From: Portunus trituberculatus | Taxonomy: Eukaryota; Arthropoda; Malacostraca; Decapoda; Portunidae | NCBI RefSeq assembly: GCF_017591435.1 | Contig: NC_059268.1 | Coordinates: forward strand, 21,006,684 to 21,070,683 | DNA length: 64,000 bases | Reading direction: 5' to 3' | Shown here: piece after piece, positions 33,079-45,712 of the stretch | Layout: the number at the start of each line of letters is the position of its first letter | Position numbering within the stretch: the stretch's first letter is position 1 | Notes under the pieces: model-generated | Seen by the model: the letters and a program-made list of their open reading frames with translations, nothing else | Told to the model about the DNA's origin: nothing | The model's database searches: none | Made by a program: the position numbers and the translations under genes

Positions 33079-33282
33079 TCACAGTGTTTAGCGACACGCC
33101 ACCACTACACAGCCATCACACACCATCTAGAAACTTTGAAATTGTGAGTCACCTGAAAACAATCTTGTATCTGCTGGCTCTCACAGTGTTTAGCGACACG
33201 CCACCGCTACACAGCCATCACACACCATCTAGAAACTTTGAAATTGTGAGTCACCTGAAAACAATCTTGTATCTGCTGGCTC
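33079..33282. repeat. Near-perfect tandem duplication, period 102 bp
   Basis: Two adjacent copies, 33079-33180 and 33181-33282, differ at only one base (CCACCACTAC versus CCACCGCTAC). The unit starts TCACAGTGTTTAGCGACACG and is 34 codons long, so a frame is preserved through both copies. Confidence 0.95.
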
Positions 33283-33320
33283 TATGCGTCTGTGTTCCTG
33301 TCTGTCTGAAAAAAAAATAT

Positions 33321-33537
33321 GGCTTGTATTCTCAAACACTTCTCCACGTCCCCTCCGCTATTTCAAAAGGGGTTATTTAAGTTTACATGAATTTCTAAGA
33401 TGTTTTTACGGTTCTAGAGACCGAGTAACAAGATTTCTACATTATTAACTGGAGAAACACGCTTGAAAACCTCGCTAGTCATCTCTGTGGCCTTGGAAAA
33501 TAGCCGTGGTGAAAGAGCAAAGCGTTTCTGAATACGG
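33321..33537 (-). mobile_element. Family B MITE, full-length
   Basis: GGCTTGTATTCTCAAACACT to AGCGTTTCTGAATACGGAT. The flanks both read ATAT, a possible short target duplication. Confidence 0.75.
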
Positions 33538-34078
33538 ATATATGACTTATGTTAATTCTATAACAATGAATAGCAGTGGAAGAAAAATTGTGGCGAAAAG
33601 CACAGAGTAAGTAAACTTGACCTTCTCAGCAGACATTAATTTTTCTTCTTATATATCATAGCGTGTATCTTTTTTTCCTCGTTAACTAGTTGTTTTTGAG
33701 TCTCATAGTTTGCGCGAAGGCCTGCAGAGTGTCCCTTCCCTAATTATCAAGCTGTGTAGGCGCCAGAGAGGTGGGTTGCCTGCAGGAGAAGAGGAGGAGG
33801 GTACAAGTCGGGGCGGGGTTGCGGGTGCGGGGCGGGGTGGGGCGGGGACTGACAGCAGTGCAGCACGGCCCCATCATGCAGCTGCCACTCACCGCCATAC
33901 TACTGCCGCTGCATTACCAGGAAGTGACATCCGAGTGGCTGTGCTTTAGTGTTATACGATGTGTTGATGTGCTGTACCGTTGTTGTTGTTGTTGTTTTGA
34001 GCTTCCTTGCTTAGTTATTGATGATGTGAAAGAGATGTAATTTGATATGAGTTTATTTATTTTTATTTCCTAACTATG

Positions 34079-34079
<1 letters not shown>
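33538..34079. other. No supported gene
   Basis: A frame with MQLPLTAILLPLHYQ near 33876 looks like a signal-peptide start but has no splice or downstream support. Confidence 0.3.

Positions 34080-34122
<43 letters not shown>
34080..34122. repeat. (GT)n microsatellite
   Basis: About 43 bases of GT repeats. Confidence 0.96.
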
Positions 34123-34124
<2 letters not shown>

Positions 34125-34400
34125 TGGAATGTGTGCGTATGTTGGCGGCCTGAGGTGCACATGTTGCATGATCAATACAGCCACGCATGGAGGAGCAGCA
34201 AGGAGCAGTGTGGCGTGCTTGGCGGGGCTGGAGTGGCAGGGTCCGCTCCCTGTTGCATTGCAGGGCTGCGTGTCGAGGGAACAACACCTCACTGCTCCTC
34301 CCTCTCTCGCTCTCTCGCACCAATTCTCTTCGCTGCCTTAAAGTTCAAGTTCTCTACCTCATCTTCCTGACCGCCCTCACTGCGGTGCGTGGTGGTGCAG

Positions 34401-34640
34401 TGCTCAGGAAAATCTGTAATGCTCTTCACTGTTCTTGTGTCTCACGTGGCTGACTTCACCACGAAGATTAGCGACAGAAGTTCCCGACGCCTAGATAACT
34501 ATATTCCTGTAACTCATGTGATCGGCGCCGCTGTGAAAAGTGTCCAAAGTGTGGCGAGTGTGGACTTGAAGATGTTAATGTGCTCTTGTACCTCATGTGA
34601 CTCACACCATCCAAGGAAACCAATTACAAAATCGTGGCAG
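34401..34640 (+). CDS. Candidate internal exon, 80 codons, unknown
   Basis: Between an acceptor (GGTGGTGCAG|TGC, pyrimidine tract CTCATCTTCCTGACCGCCC upstream) and a donor (TGGCAG|GTAGTG) lies an open stretch of exactly 240 bases, phase 0 at both ends. The peptide begins CSGKSVMLFTVLVSHVADF and ends RKPITKSWQ, with a hydrophobic start and a polar end. No family recognised. The pyrimidine tract is somewhat far from the AG. Confidence 0.32.
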
Positions 34641-34822
34641 GTAGTGGCCTGAAATAACTAAGTACTTGTGTTCTTGTACAAACAGGAAGTATTTTCCGTG
34701 CGGGTGTATGTAGACGCTAAGATAATTGTGAATTCTTGGAAGGATCAACAGAATGCGTCTGTGGCAACAACGTCAAGACCGATGGCATGTAGAGCTTTCG
34801 ACAAGAACCCCATTACCTGCAG

Positions 34823-34858
34823 TGGAGAGACGTCTTCCCACTTGTAACTCATGGCGAG
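34823..34858 (+). CDS. Candidate micro-exon, 12 codons
   Basis: Acceptor CATTACCTGCAG|TGG and donor GGCGAG|GTGAGA bound 36 bases reading WRDVFPLVTHGE in phase 0, matching the phase of the candidate at 34401-34640 on the same strand 182 bases upstream. Very short, so chance is a real alternative. Confidence 0.22.
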
Positions 34859-35084
34859 GTGAGAAGTGAGGCGCCGCCAGGTGATTCATAACGGCACTCA
34901 CCAACAATGAGGTGGCGTCCCCGTCCATTTGTCGTGGAGCACCGGCATTCTGCTCGGCGCCAAGAAATCTGCTAACACACGTGCACTTCGTAGTTCCCTG
35001 AAGTGTTGGAAGAAAATCTGTGTCTCTCCCTTTGAACTGTCTCGATGAATTGTGAAGTCATCCAATGAAGGTGCCATCCTGCAG

Positions 35085-35275
35085 CAGCACACTCTGGAGG
35101 GGCATTAGGGAGCCAGCACTGCTCGTGTACAAGTGAACTGACATTGTAACCCAAGTGTGGAAGTTAAAAGTGAGCGTCATCAGATAACCCGCTGAAGAAA
35201 GAAAGAGGAAGGAAGAGGGAGAGAGGGAGGCGAGAGGAAAGAGGTGGTGCTTTCCCGGCAGTTGTTTATCGGACA
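35085..35275. repeat. Dispersed repeat, copy 1
   Basis: Shares with 36660-36885: a left CACTCTGGAGGGG-like word, CTCGTGTACA, GAAAGAAAGAGGAAGG and the right CTTTCCCGGCAGTTGTTTAT. Class unknown. Confidence 0.6.
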
Positions 35276-35279
35276 CGTC

Positions 35280-35304
35280 ATGAAGGAGACCCTAGTCGTT
35301 ACAG
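35280..35304 (+). CDS. Possible start-codon segment MKETLVVT
   Basis: ATGAAGGAGACCCTAG runs for 25 bases into a strong donor ACAG|GTAAGG. It lies directly at the end of a dispersed repeat, and the homologous position near 36885 has no such ATG, which argues against conservation. Confidence 0.15.
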
Positions 35305-35529
35305 GTAAGGCCGCCAAGGACAGGTGAGTCATGCACGCAAATGGCAACCTGTAATGACATTTCTTTATCGGTCCGCCGCTGCCAGTCTGGGATCCATGCA
35401 GTTTATTATTTACGGTACGGTTTTGCTCACGAAGCGTCCACATAGAACGTGTATCTTCAAAATCGATGTTCAAAAGCCACGGAGCTAAGTGGTGTGGCCA
35501 GAACGAGTGTCTTTTGCTACTGGCGGTGC

Positions 35530-35600
35530 AATATTCATGTTAAACTATCACCAGAATCATAAAATTTCTTGGAAACTCGCGCAACTTAAACTTTTAAAGA
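35530..35600 (+). mobile_element. Family B MITE fragment
   Basis: TATCACCAGAATCATAAAAT and GGAAACTCGCGCAACTTAAA are family B interior words. Both ends are missing. Confidence 0.45.
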
Positions 35601-35824
35601 ATGCGATCCTAACTTTTCATCTACCAAAGTTCATTCATAATTCAATCGAAGAACAGCCAAATAAACATGCCGCTCTCCTTGTTTTAGTATCACGGAGGTC
35701 AAATTGGAGGAGGCAATAGACACCTGCATGCCGAAACGATAATTACTCCCAGTGAGGTCTAATAACACTGGTTTATGACACCTATTATCATCATAGGAGT
35801 TCCTCTTTTTAATTATCTATGACA

Positions 35825-35932
35825 CTTGTTTAGGGACCGGCACCTCAGTAGGGCTTTTCTTTTTAACACCATTTTTTGTTGTCCTTGCCCGTTTCTCCTT
35901 CTTACATAAAAAAAAAAAATAATGTTGTATAG
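35825..35932 (+). mobile_element. Possible LINE tail fragment
   Basis: GTCCTTGCCCGTTTCTCCTT CTTACAT followed by an A-run resembles the end of the element at 23560-23812 (GCCCTTGGTCAGCTTTCCCC). Strongly diverged. 35601-35824 holds nothing recognised. Confidence 0.3.
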
Positions 35933-36111
35933 TACTATTTCATCCACAAACCTTCCTCGACCCGCTGCTCGCTGGTGTCAGGTTGCTGTGGCCGAGTCTG
36001 TCACGACACTCGCTGCAGCCCCGCAGTGTGTCACCCTCGCCAGGACACAAAGACGTCAGGGGGAATTCCAAATGCCGCGAGCCATCCCACACCTCCCAGC
36101 CACCTGTATAT

Positions 36112-36113
<2 letters not shown>

Positions 36114-36176
<63 letters not shown>

Positions 36177-36355
36177 ATCATCATCATCATCACCATTATT
36201 ATCATCATCATTATTTTCAGCAGCAATAGTAGCAACTTCCTCTCAACCACAGCTACCACCACCACCACCACCACCACCATTACCACCACCACCACTACCA
36301 CCACCACCACCACCACCACCACCACCACCACCACCACCACCACCACCACTACCCC
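36114..36355. repeat. (CT)n, (ATC)n and (CAC)n compound microsatellite
   Basis: CT 36114-36175, ATC-rich 36176-36215, CAC/ACC 36255-36355. More CAC triplets follow at 36426-36455. Confidence 0.96.
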
Positions 36356-36659
36356 CATGACCATCACGCGATCATATCATTATCACCATTGTCTTACTCG
36401 TCGTTAGAAACATGGCTGCAGTTGCCACCACCACTACCACCACCACCACCACCGCCATCTCCACCACTGCCAACATCACATATAGGCCTGTGATCTCCCT
36501 GGCCTGTGGAGAGCGTGGCAGCAGCAGCAGTAGTAGTAGCAAGTATCAGCCAGGAAACGTGAGGCTCTTAGTAACAATCCAGTCTAGTGCATTCACCCTG
36601 GAGGAGGACTAGGCATGCATCCTTTAAGCTTATGACGTTCAGAGACTGTCGGTTTTGCT

Positions 36660-36885
36660 CAAGGGCACTCTAGAGGGGTGGTGTGGAAGCAGCCCAGCTC
36701 GTGTACAGATGAAGTGGCACTCTAACGCGAGTCTGGAGGGTTGAAAATGAGGGTTAGATATTTTTTCGCGTTGTTACTATAGTATAGGATAACAATATAG
36801 ATAGACAGAGAAAGAAGGAAGGAAAGAGAGAAAGAGAGAAGGTAAAAGAGACAGCACTTTCCCGGTTGTCGTTTATCGGGGAAAA
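36660..36885. repeat. Dispersed repeat, copy 2
   Basis: Diverged second copy of 35085-35275, same orientation, with an extra A/T-rich internal block and the right end CTTTCCCGGTTGTCGTTTAT. Confidence 0.55.
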
Positions 36886-37113
36886 AATTAATGAATAAAT
36901 AAACCAAGCTGTGAGGAGCCGTCAGGTCCACACGTGGTAATCCCTGTCAAGAAACGAAGCTATATAGTTGCCTGGTATGACACCCAAGACTCCTGACTGT
37001 TGCAGCGTCCAGCCCTCCCGTGTCCCGCCCCTGCTTGTCCTTGAAGCAGCAAAGGCTCTTATTATTCAGAACTCCATCCACGACCTGCTTACGCTGAATG
37101 CAGGTGAACAGCG

Positions 37114-37121
37114 TGACGTCA
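37114..37121. promoter_or_regulatory. Full CRE palindrome TGACGTCA
   Basis: Exact CREB/ATF consensus. No CCAAT or other boxes cluster with it here, so a regulatory role is uncertain. Confidence 0.25.
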
Positions 37122-37247
37122 TGACCCACCACCCTGACGCACTACTCCCCAGATATAGTCCCAGTGCAGGTGTTGAGCTTATCGCTAGGCACGCCTGTTA
37201 CCCTTAGGCACTCTGCTGATTCATATGATACTTCGAACTCTCCCCTT

Positions 37248-37251
<4 letters not shown>

Positions 37252-37316
<65 letters not shown>
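37252..37316. repeat. (CT)n microsatellite
   Basis: About 65 bases of CT repeats. Confidence 0.96.
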
Positions 37317-37322
<6 letters not shown>

Positions 37323-38397
37323 TTTTTATGCAGCAACCGATCCTCTCACGCCCAGGTTGGTCACAGCTCACTTCTCTGTTTCCTGAGCTGCAGGCGGGGA
37401 AAGTGGCGGGTCGGTGGCAAACATTACTTTTGTTATGCTGCAGCAGCGCCTCGCTAGCACGGTGAGGAGGCAGGCAGCACTCCACTTCTCCCAGGCATCG
37501 ACCTCCCGCCACAACTGTTGACGATGGAATGCTGAGTCGCCGGTGATGCAACACTTATTGGCCGTTAAAGCCGTGTAGTGATGCAACATTGGTTCTCTCG
37601 CCTCGTGTTGCACCTAACGACCTGGAAACACTTCCTCGCGATTACCTTTGCGATGTGCACACTGCAACGTGGACAAGATAGCTGGAACCTTCTGAAAAAA
37701 AGAATCCAAACTTTTATCGCCATTCTCGGTCGTCAACAGTGCATATCAAAACATGCAACTTTGCAACCTTGCATCCTCTCCGGCCACCACCGCTGCCAGA
37801 CGCACGACGGCTCCTGGCAGGCCGTAAAGAATCTTGCCGCCGTATTTTTCATCGAACCTGTTATTTCCGGAGTCCCAAACAGTTGTGTCCACGGCGCTGA
37901 CTCACCGCCAACAATCTGACCGTGTCTTTTCGCAGGGGCGTCGCGCAGCCATCCCTGGCCACACGGGGAGGCCTGTGCACGGTCACCTTTGACTGGCGAG
38001 GCGTTGCAGCAGCTAATCACTCAGTAAGCGTTGCGAGGCGGCGTGGACGCGAGGGCGGAACGAATGGTGGGCAGCGAACGGTAGCGGGACACGGCTGTGG
38101 GAATAATTACACTAATGAATGGCTCACTGCAAGCCCGGCGTCACTCGGCCCCCTCTCCTCCCCCCCTCTCATCACCACCGCGCCCCACACCGTCTGTCCC
38201 CAACTCCTTCCACTCCCTGATACCTTACGCTTGTTTTTATCATGTTAATTCATCGCCCCACTCTCCCTCGCCCCGTTCACCAGGCACCTTTCCTTCCTCA
38301 GCTGCGATTTTCTAATTTCCTTGAAGGTCTAGCAATTGTCAGCGTGATTCCTTCCTGAGTCTCAATGCTGGCAACTCTTTCTGGCTTGTGTGGGTGT

Positions 38398-38400
<3 letters not shown>
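37317..38400. other. GC-moderate stretch, no supported gene
   Basis: Frames of 113 codons (plus, 37578-37919) and 95 codons (minus, 37733-38020) overlap each other. Neither has splice signals or a domain. Confidence 0.4.

Positions 38401-38447
<47 letters not shown>
38401..38447. repeat. (GA)n microsatellite
   Basis: About 46 bases of GA repeats. Confidence 0.96.
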
Positions 38448-38450
<3 letters not shown>

Positions 38451-38540
38451 ACAAATAAGGACTGAAATTGTTGTGAGAAATAGATGACACGAACCTTCAC
38501 TTTACTTGGAAGAAGAAAGGAAAATAAAATGAACATGTTA

Positions 38541-38543
<3 letters not shown>

Positions 38544-38621
<78 letters not shown>

Positions 38622-38678
38622 ATGGAACTATTGATCTCATGTTGGCCGTCGTCGCCTGGTGGTGGTGGTGGTGGTGGT
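38544..38678. repeat. (GT)n then (GGT)n microsatellites
   Basis: GT 38544-38616 and a short GGT run at 38658-38678. Confidence 0.95.
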
Positions 38679-39002
38679 CAGGGTTTTCGTGGAAGCGGTG
38701 ATGGCTGTGGCGAGAGTGGCGGGGACGGAGCTGGCTTTGCATGTACAAGTAATAGGTAGGTATGGCACTATGAGAGTGGTGGCAATAACTTATAGGAAAA
38801 TAGATGTCGAGGAGACGTATTACTTCTTTCAACAAATACTAATGAATCTTGAGACTTCCATAGCTTGTCACTTTTGTTTTATATTCATTTGATATATCCA
38901 TTACTGTTATGATTTTTTTTTTCGGGTGTGGGAATAAACTGAATCAAGCGACTAATGAGAAATATAATCTGTCACTAACCATGAGAAACCTGAATAGAAG
39001 TT

Positions 39003-39006
<4 letters not shown>

Positions 39007-39039
<33 letters not shown>

Positions 39040-39346
39040 CACTGTTTGATCTGCTGCAGTCTCTGACGAGACAGCCAGACGTTACCCTACGGAACGAGCT
39101 CAGAGATCATTATTTTCGATCTTCGGATAGGCCTGAGACCAGGCACACACCACACACCGGGACAATAAGGTCACAACTCCTCGATTTACATCCCGTACCT
39201 ACTCACTGCTAGGTGAACAGGGGCTACACGTGAAAGGAGACACACCCAAATATCTCCACCCGGCCGGGGAATCGAACCCCGGTCCTCTGGCTTGTGAAGC
39301 CAGCGTTCTAACCACTGAGCTACCGGTGTGTGTGTGTGTGTGTGTG
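39007..39346 (-). mobile_element. tRNA-Val-derived SINE within (TG)n
   Basis: On the minus strand the head (about 39328-39251) has an A box TAGCTCAGTGG, a CTGGC/GCCAG anticodon stem with loop TTCACAA (anticodon CAC, Val) and a B box GGTTCGATTCC. The acceptor stem has at least two mismatches, so a working tRNA is unlikely. A non-tRNA body continues to about 39039 and ends GATCAAACAGTGAAA. Both flanks on the plus strand are (TG)n (39007-39038 and 39326-39346). Confidence 0.75.
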
Positions 39347-39749
39347 GTGTTCTGACTGGGTTGACAACACGTGCGGACCAGGTGACCGCTTCCCGCCACC
39401 TGCTCCGTCACCTTACCATGCACGGAAATAGATGAGGCCGCCGCTTGAAGCCAGACCCTCTATAGTTTGCAACCTTTTTAGAGTAAAGTGGCGATGCACA
39501 GCTATAGTCTCACACCAGTACACTTACATACACCCACAACAGTAAAAAGATAATTTGATGGATACCTACAAAGATACACACATACACATATACACACACA
39601 TACTGAAGATGCAGAGATAGATAGACAAATAGACATAAAGATACTCAAACATGGACGACACAAATTGCGGGTCTCAGATGCATTATATCGTGAACCAATG
39701 CCAAACCTGGTTTGCACTCTCTCCTCACACGCTGTTCTTTGCCCTGCAG
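39347..39749. other. No gene supported
   Basis: Degenerate CATACACA-rich stretch around 39575-39605. A pyrimidine tract with CCCTGCAG ends at 39749 and introduces the candidate exon that follows. Confidence 0.4.
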
Positions 39750-39785
39750 GGATGTGGCCTTGTGAGCGGATGCTGCCGGAGAAGG
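39750..39785 (+). CDS. Candidate micro-exon, phase 1, GMWPCERMLPEK
   Basis: A strong acceptor (CTGTTCTTTGCCCTGCAG) and a consensus donor (GAAGG|GTAAGTAAG) bound 36 bases. If entered in phase 1 from the exon at 19121-19164 (ending CTT G) the joined reading is MELGMWPCERMLPEK plus one base, with phase 1 kept. The second frame check (MWPCERMLPEK from the internal ATG) is the same frame. No product is recognised. Both junctions are among the best in the window, but the link over 20.6 kb is inference. Confidence 0.42.
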
Positions 39786-39970
39786 GTAAGTAAGACTCCC
39801 ATGGTTATTCAGTCATATATTTTTTTTCCTCGCTTCCATATTGGTGTGTAAGGTTCACGGGCGACGCGCATTGTGTGGGCGGATAGCCAACCCCAAGTGC
39901 TGAGTCAGGCATCTCCATTGCCCCTTCCCTAGCCAAATATGCAAGAATTTCCTGTTTAATTGGTCCTCAG

Positions 39971-40204
39971 AGGTGTCCCTCGTACTGGAGGCCTGACCAG
40001 GAAGTGGAGCGAGTGATGTGTTGCGAGTGGCGGGAACCTGAGGCGTTTCGCGTAGAGCGGTATACGTTTCCGAGGTGGCAGTGGCAGGCTGCTGTCTTGG
40101 AGTGGCTCCAAGGTATCCCAGGCTTGCGTCTGAGGCTGCCTCCCCACCTGACAGCGCTACAGTTCAGAGAGGCAGGGACCAGATGTTCTCATGATCCTGA
40201 ATAA
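39971..40204 (+). CDS. Candidate terminal exon, 77 codons, unknown
   Basis: An acceptor (TTTAATTGGTCCTCAG|AGG) opens a frame RCPSYWRPDQEVERV running through FPRWQWQAAVLEWLQ to TAA at 40202. Entered in phase 1 from the micro-exon at 39750 it would instead stop after eight codons (EVSLVLEA). The minus strand is also open across 39956-40147. Trp- and Arg-rich, no family recognised. Confidence 0.25.
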   Translation, partial: RCPSYWRPDQEVERVMCCEWREPEAFRVERYTFPRWQWQAAVLEWLQGIPGLRLRLPPHLTALQFREAGTRCSHDPE

Positions 40205-42480
40205 CTTGCGTCTAGTGAAGTTCAGTGTAGCGAGACGACCACAGAAGCGTGAGGGAGGGACGTCACTGGGCCTCCTTGGCACACGCGTGGAAAGACGAAG
40301 AAGCAGAGGAGGAGAGTAATATTCAGGATATTCAGGCAGCGATTGCATAGTAGATCTTGTCCCGTATACACATAAGAGAAAAGGCAGCTTCAGTGTTTCT
40401 GTAGGTGAGGTTGGCCGCGCCTGACATATGCGCTGCTTATCACACATAACGATGCGTCACTGCTCCCTTGGCACGACTTGTATGGTGACGAAAATAATCT
40501 CAAAGGACTGTGTGGATGTGATGAGAATGAGAAAATGAAAGTAGCTAAACAGCTGAAAAAAAAAAAAATGTCGAAAGCTGTGTGGTTGTTAGCCTGAAAA
40601 AAAAATGTAGTCTTAATGAGCAACGACATCATTATTCTCTGTAGGAGCGAGTGTATACAGATCTGTTTAAGGAAGACGAGAAAAGAGGAAGGGAGATGCA
40701 GTAGTAGACCTGCTACAACTAAGTGAACCATCCCTGGAAAAGTACTGAAAGGAAAGAGCATATACAGTGACTTGGTAGGGCAGGGCGCGGCGAGGCGGGA
40801 CTGGGTGGGAGTGAGGCGAGGGCAGCGGGGAGAGCGGCCGTAAAGTCGAGGGATGGAATGCAAGAATACAGGAAGTTCTTTGAGATGCTGTGTCGAGATA
40901 TGGAGGAGTGGGTGGGGAGGGAGGCTGCTTGGTGGGAGGCGAGGAGTTCCTGTGTCATACTGGCTGTGGGAATCCTTTACTGACTGTTTCTCTACCTTTT
41001 TAACACCACCTTGTTTCCTTTATATCCATCACGCAGCAAAGAACACCAGGCGCCTTTGTCTTGAGGGACCAGCGACAGGAAAGAAGAGACGAAGGAAAGA
41101 AAGAATAACGAAACAGATAAAAGTGAAAGATTGATAGAGAGGGAGAGGAAGGGGAAGGAACGGGATGTGTATTTGGGAAACCCGTGCGTCGTGTCCTAGG
41201 AGGCGAGGCTCAATGTGAAGGCAGGATGTGCTGCTGACGGGGGAGCCTTGAGAAGAAGGGGTGCGAGGCTTGTTTTCTAGGCAGTGAAGGGCCAGACTAG
41301 GCTGGCTTCGTGGTAAATGTCGATATTCAGAATTAGTTTTATCTAGATGAAGCTGAAAAGTGACACCAGGATTTCTTGTGTTCTCTAAATTGTGGTTCAC
41401 ATTCTTGCAGTTCAGATACTAAGCTTTGCTACGTACAATTTGTTTAAGTTTATCTGTCAACTGCGTGGACAGAGCCCCTTGAATCTCACTCTTTGTGGGC
41501 GGGGGTGCGAGGCGGCGGGAGGCTGGGGAGAGGTGTGTGCTAACGAGCGCAGGAGGAATGTGGCCACACTCACATCAGCTGTTCCGCACGGTATCATGAG
41601 CACTGCAGAATTGCATATTGATGTGAAGTGATGACAGCTGTGAGGTAAGAGGATGTGCATATCTTGCGTTAACCTTCCAATGTGAATGTGATTGTATTTA
41701 GTCCCCTTTATCTCAGTACTGGTTCACGTGTAGCGGCGTCTTTCCTCCCTCGGTGAGGAGGTAAATGACATGACATCTGGTAGAGTAAAGGAGGAAAGGC
41801 TGATGGATGTCTTCTCTCCTCGTCGTGTTATGAAGGGAGATACGGGGAAAGGCGCGCGGAGCCCAAGTCGCCGCCAGGGAAGGGACGGACGCGCCACCAG
41901 ACCTTGACTAGAGCCTCACTGCAGCGGCAAAAAATGGAGGAGGCGGAACGATAGGTTTAGAACCCGCCCGCCTTCTGTCTTCCCTGGCCGGCCTACCCTC
42001 CTTCCCTAACACCCACCCGCTTCAGGTGCCACTTGCAAGGCGCGTCCGTTGAATCCTCTGCCTTGCCAGCACTGAGCACTGTAGGCACACGTTGTTCAGT
42101 CTGCCATGAAGACCCCTATGAACCTTGCTTGGCATAACTGTACTTCATTTTTGCTCTCTGATAAGAATGTGTGTAGATTCTTTCCATGACTGTGTGTCTG
42201 TGTAGCCTAATAAGGTGCATGAAGCGGGCAGGAGTGGGGAGCATGGTGCGTGACGGTACAGCGGGCGGCTAGGGAGCGCTCGCTGTAGGCCTAACCGGGC
42301 TGAGGAGCGCCAGGGGTCCCCGGCACCAAAGGGTTAAAATAGCAGTCTGCGGGCCGTAGGTGGTGAGTGTGGCGACAGCCTCACCAGCCTCTTGACTTCC
42401 TCCGCCTCCACTCACTACAAGTTTTAATTTTCCTTCGTCACGAAGTTCTTTGCTAAGTAACAACGAACAGATTCATTCGC
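40205..42480. other. 2.3 kb without a supported gene
   Basis: Frames of 157 codons (minus, 40390-40863) and 123 codons (minus, 41029-41400) are open but have low-complexity or Ser/Leu-rich composition, no domain and no clear splice pair. 41830-42070 is GC-rich. TAGGCCTA lies at 42286. Confidence 0.4.
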
Positions 42481-42530
42481 GTTCTGCAAGGAGCGAGTGT
42501 GTGTGTGTGTGAGAAACTCTCCCGGTTTCT

Positions 42531-42735
42531 AATTGGCTGATCTCTCCATTGCATCATCAGCTCGAGGTAGATGACGTCACCGCTTGCCTGAGCCAATCAG
42601 CGAGCGGCCCATTCATTGGTCACCATACACAACGTTAGTTGTGCAAAGCTTTCGGTGACGTTTCCTGTGAAAGGGCCAATGAGCGAGAGGCTGGGTCTTC
42701 CCCGCCTTTCATTGGCCTACGGATGTGATGGTGTT
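42531..42735. promoter_or_regulatory. Promoter: five CCAAT boxes and a full CRE
   Basis: CCAAT boxes in both orientations at 42532, 42593, 42615, 42676 and 42711, and an exact TGACGTCA at 42572-42579, within 190 bases of GC-rich DNA. Such clustering of NF-Y sites with a CREB/ATF site is typical of a proximal promoter and very unlikely by chance. Direction is not fixed; a TGACG half site occurs again at 42656 and 42738. Confidence 0.6.
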
Positions 42736-43009
42736 CGTGACGCCCTGGCAATGAAGGGTTGGAGTAGGCCGAGATCCACGAAAAGGGTTAATGTTAAAAC
42801 TGTCTGTCGTGGTAACAAGTGGAGGGCTGTGTACTGTGCAGTGACGAGGTGTTGTGGCAGTGCTGCTCCACTGCATCCCGGCCTGACATCAGACTTGACG
42901 GACTCTGCCTCTCGCTGAGTTGCTCGCCTCACTATTTTGGCTTTGCCGGTGGATCTACACTCAAACTAAATGTTAATAGGTGGGTTTGTAAGAAATGTTG
43001 GTGTTGCAG

Positions 43010-43112
43010 GGCGGCCGGGGTGGGGGTGTGCGTGGCGGCGGGCTGGGAGTGCGCGGTGTGGGCCGCCTCCTGCCTGGTCGCCTCACGCGCTCAGTCCGCG
43101 CTGTACGCCTAG
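43010..43112 (+). CDS. Candidate terminal exon, hydrophobic tail
   Basis: After GTGTTGCAG the frame (one base, then GCG GCC) reads AAGVGVCVAAGWECAVWAAS followed by CLVASRAQSALYA and TAG at 43110. Third positions are almost all G/C and the segment is hydrophobic enough for one membrane helix. The acceptor's tract is T/G- rather than C/T-rich, and another frame is open further, so it is only a candidate. It lies 300-480 bases from the promoter cluster at 42531-42735. Confidence 0.25.
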
Positions 43113-44585
<1,473 letters not shown>

Positions 44586-44681
44586 GCACATTACTTTCTT
44601 AGGATTATATAAAAAAAAAAAAACTAAGATTTAGTTAGTACTCTAAAAGAGTTGATGATAATATTGACAGTAATATTAGTT

Positions 44682-45068
<387 letters not shown>

Positions 45069-45118
45069 CATTACTAATACTATCTCTGCTTCTACTTTTT
45101 ACTAGTTTTCCTGCTGAC

Positions 45119-45128
45119 AATAATAATG

Positions 45129-45163
<35 letters not shown>

Positions 45164-45237
45164 AATATAATAATGATAATGATAATAATAATAACAATAA
45201 TAATTATTATTATTATAGTAATAACAGTGATAATAAC

Positions 45238-45279
<42 letters not shown>

Positions 45280-45392
45280 TATAATAATAATAATAATAAC
45301 AATAATATTAATAATGATAACAATAATGATAATGATAATAGTACTACTACTACAACAACAACAACAACAACAACAACAACATCAACAACAAT

Positions 45393-45432
<40 letters not shown>

Positions 45433-45435
45433 GAT
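45119..45435. repeat. (AAT)n, (ACA)n and (CTA)n blocks
   Basis: AAT with GAT and AAC variants 45119-45340, ACA 45352-45390, CTA 45393-45431. Confidence 0.97.
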
Positions 45436-45508
45436 AATAATAGTAATCTTGATAAAAATGATAACAATACCACTAGAAAACAATAATTACTACAACGTCT
45501 CTACTGTT

Positions 45509-45669
45509 TCTCTTTCTCCTTCCCCTTCTCCTTCTCCTTCTCCTTCTCCTTCTCTTTCTCCTTCCCCTTCTCCTTCTCCTTCTTCTTCTCCTTTCACTAC
45601 TTTAAATTTTTCTTCTACTGCTACTTCTGCTGTTGTACTACTGGTAATGTTTCCACCACCACCATTCAC

Positions 45670-45712
<43 letters not shown>

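Noticed and set aside
39251..39328. Functional tRNA-Val(CAC) gene
   Set aside because: Acceptor stem mismatches and a conserved non-tRNA body downstream indicate a SINE.
40390..40863. 157-codon minus-strand frame
   Set aside because: Low-complexity Ser/Phe/Leu composition, includes A- and T-runs, no splice or domain support.
42334..42791. Another TTAA-type element bounded by GGGTTAA at 42334 and 42788
   Set aside because: Both sites face the same way (right-end type) and no matching left end or body similarity was found.
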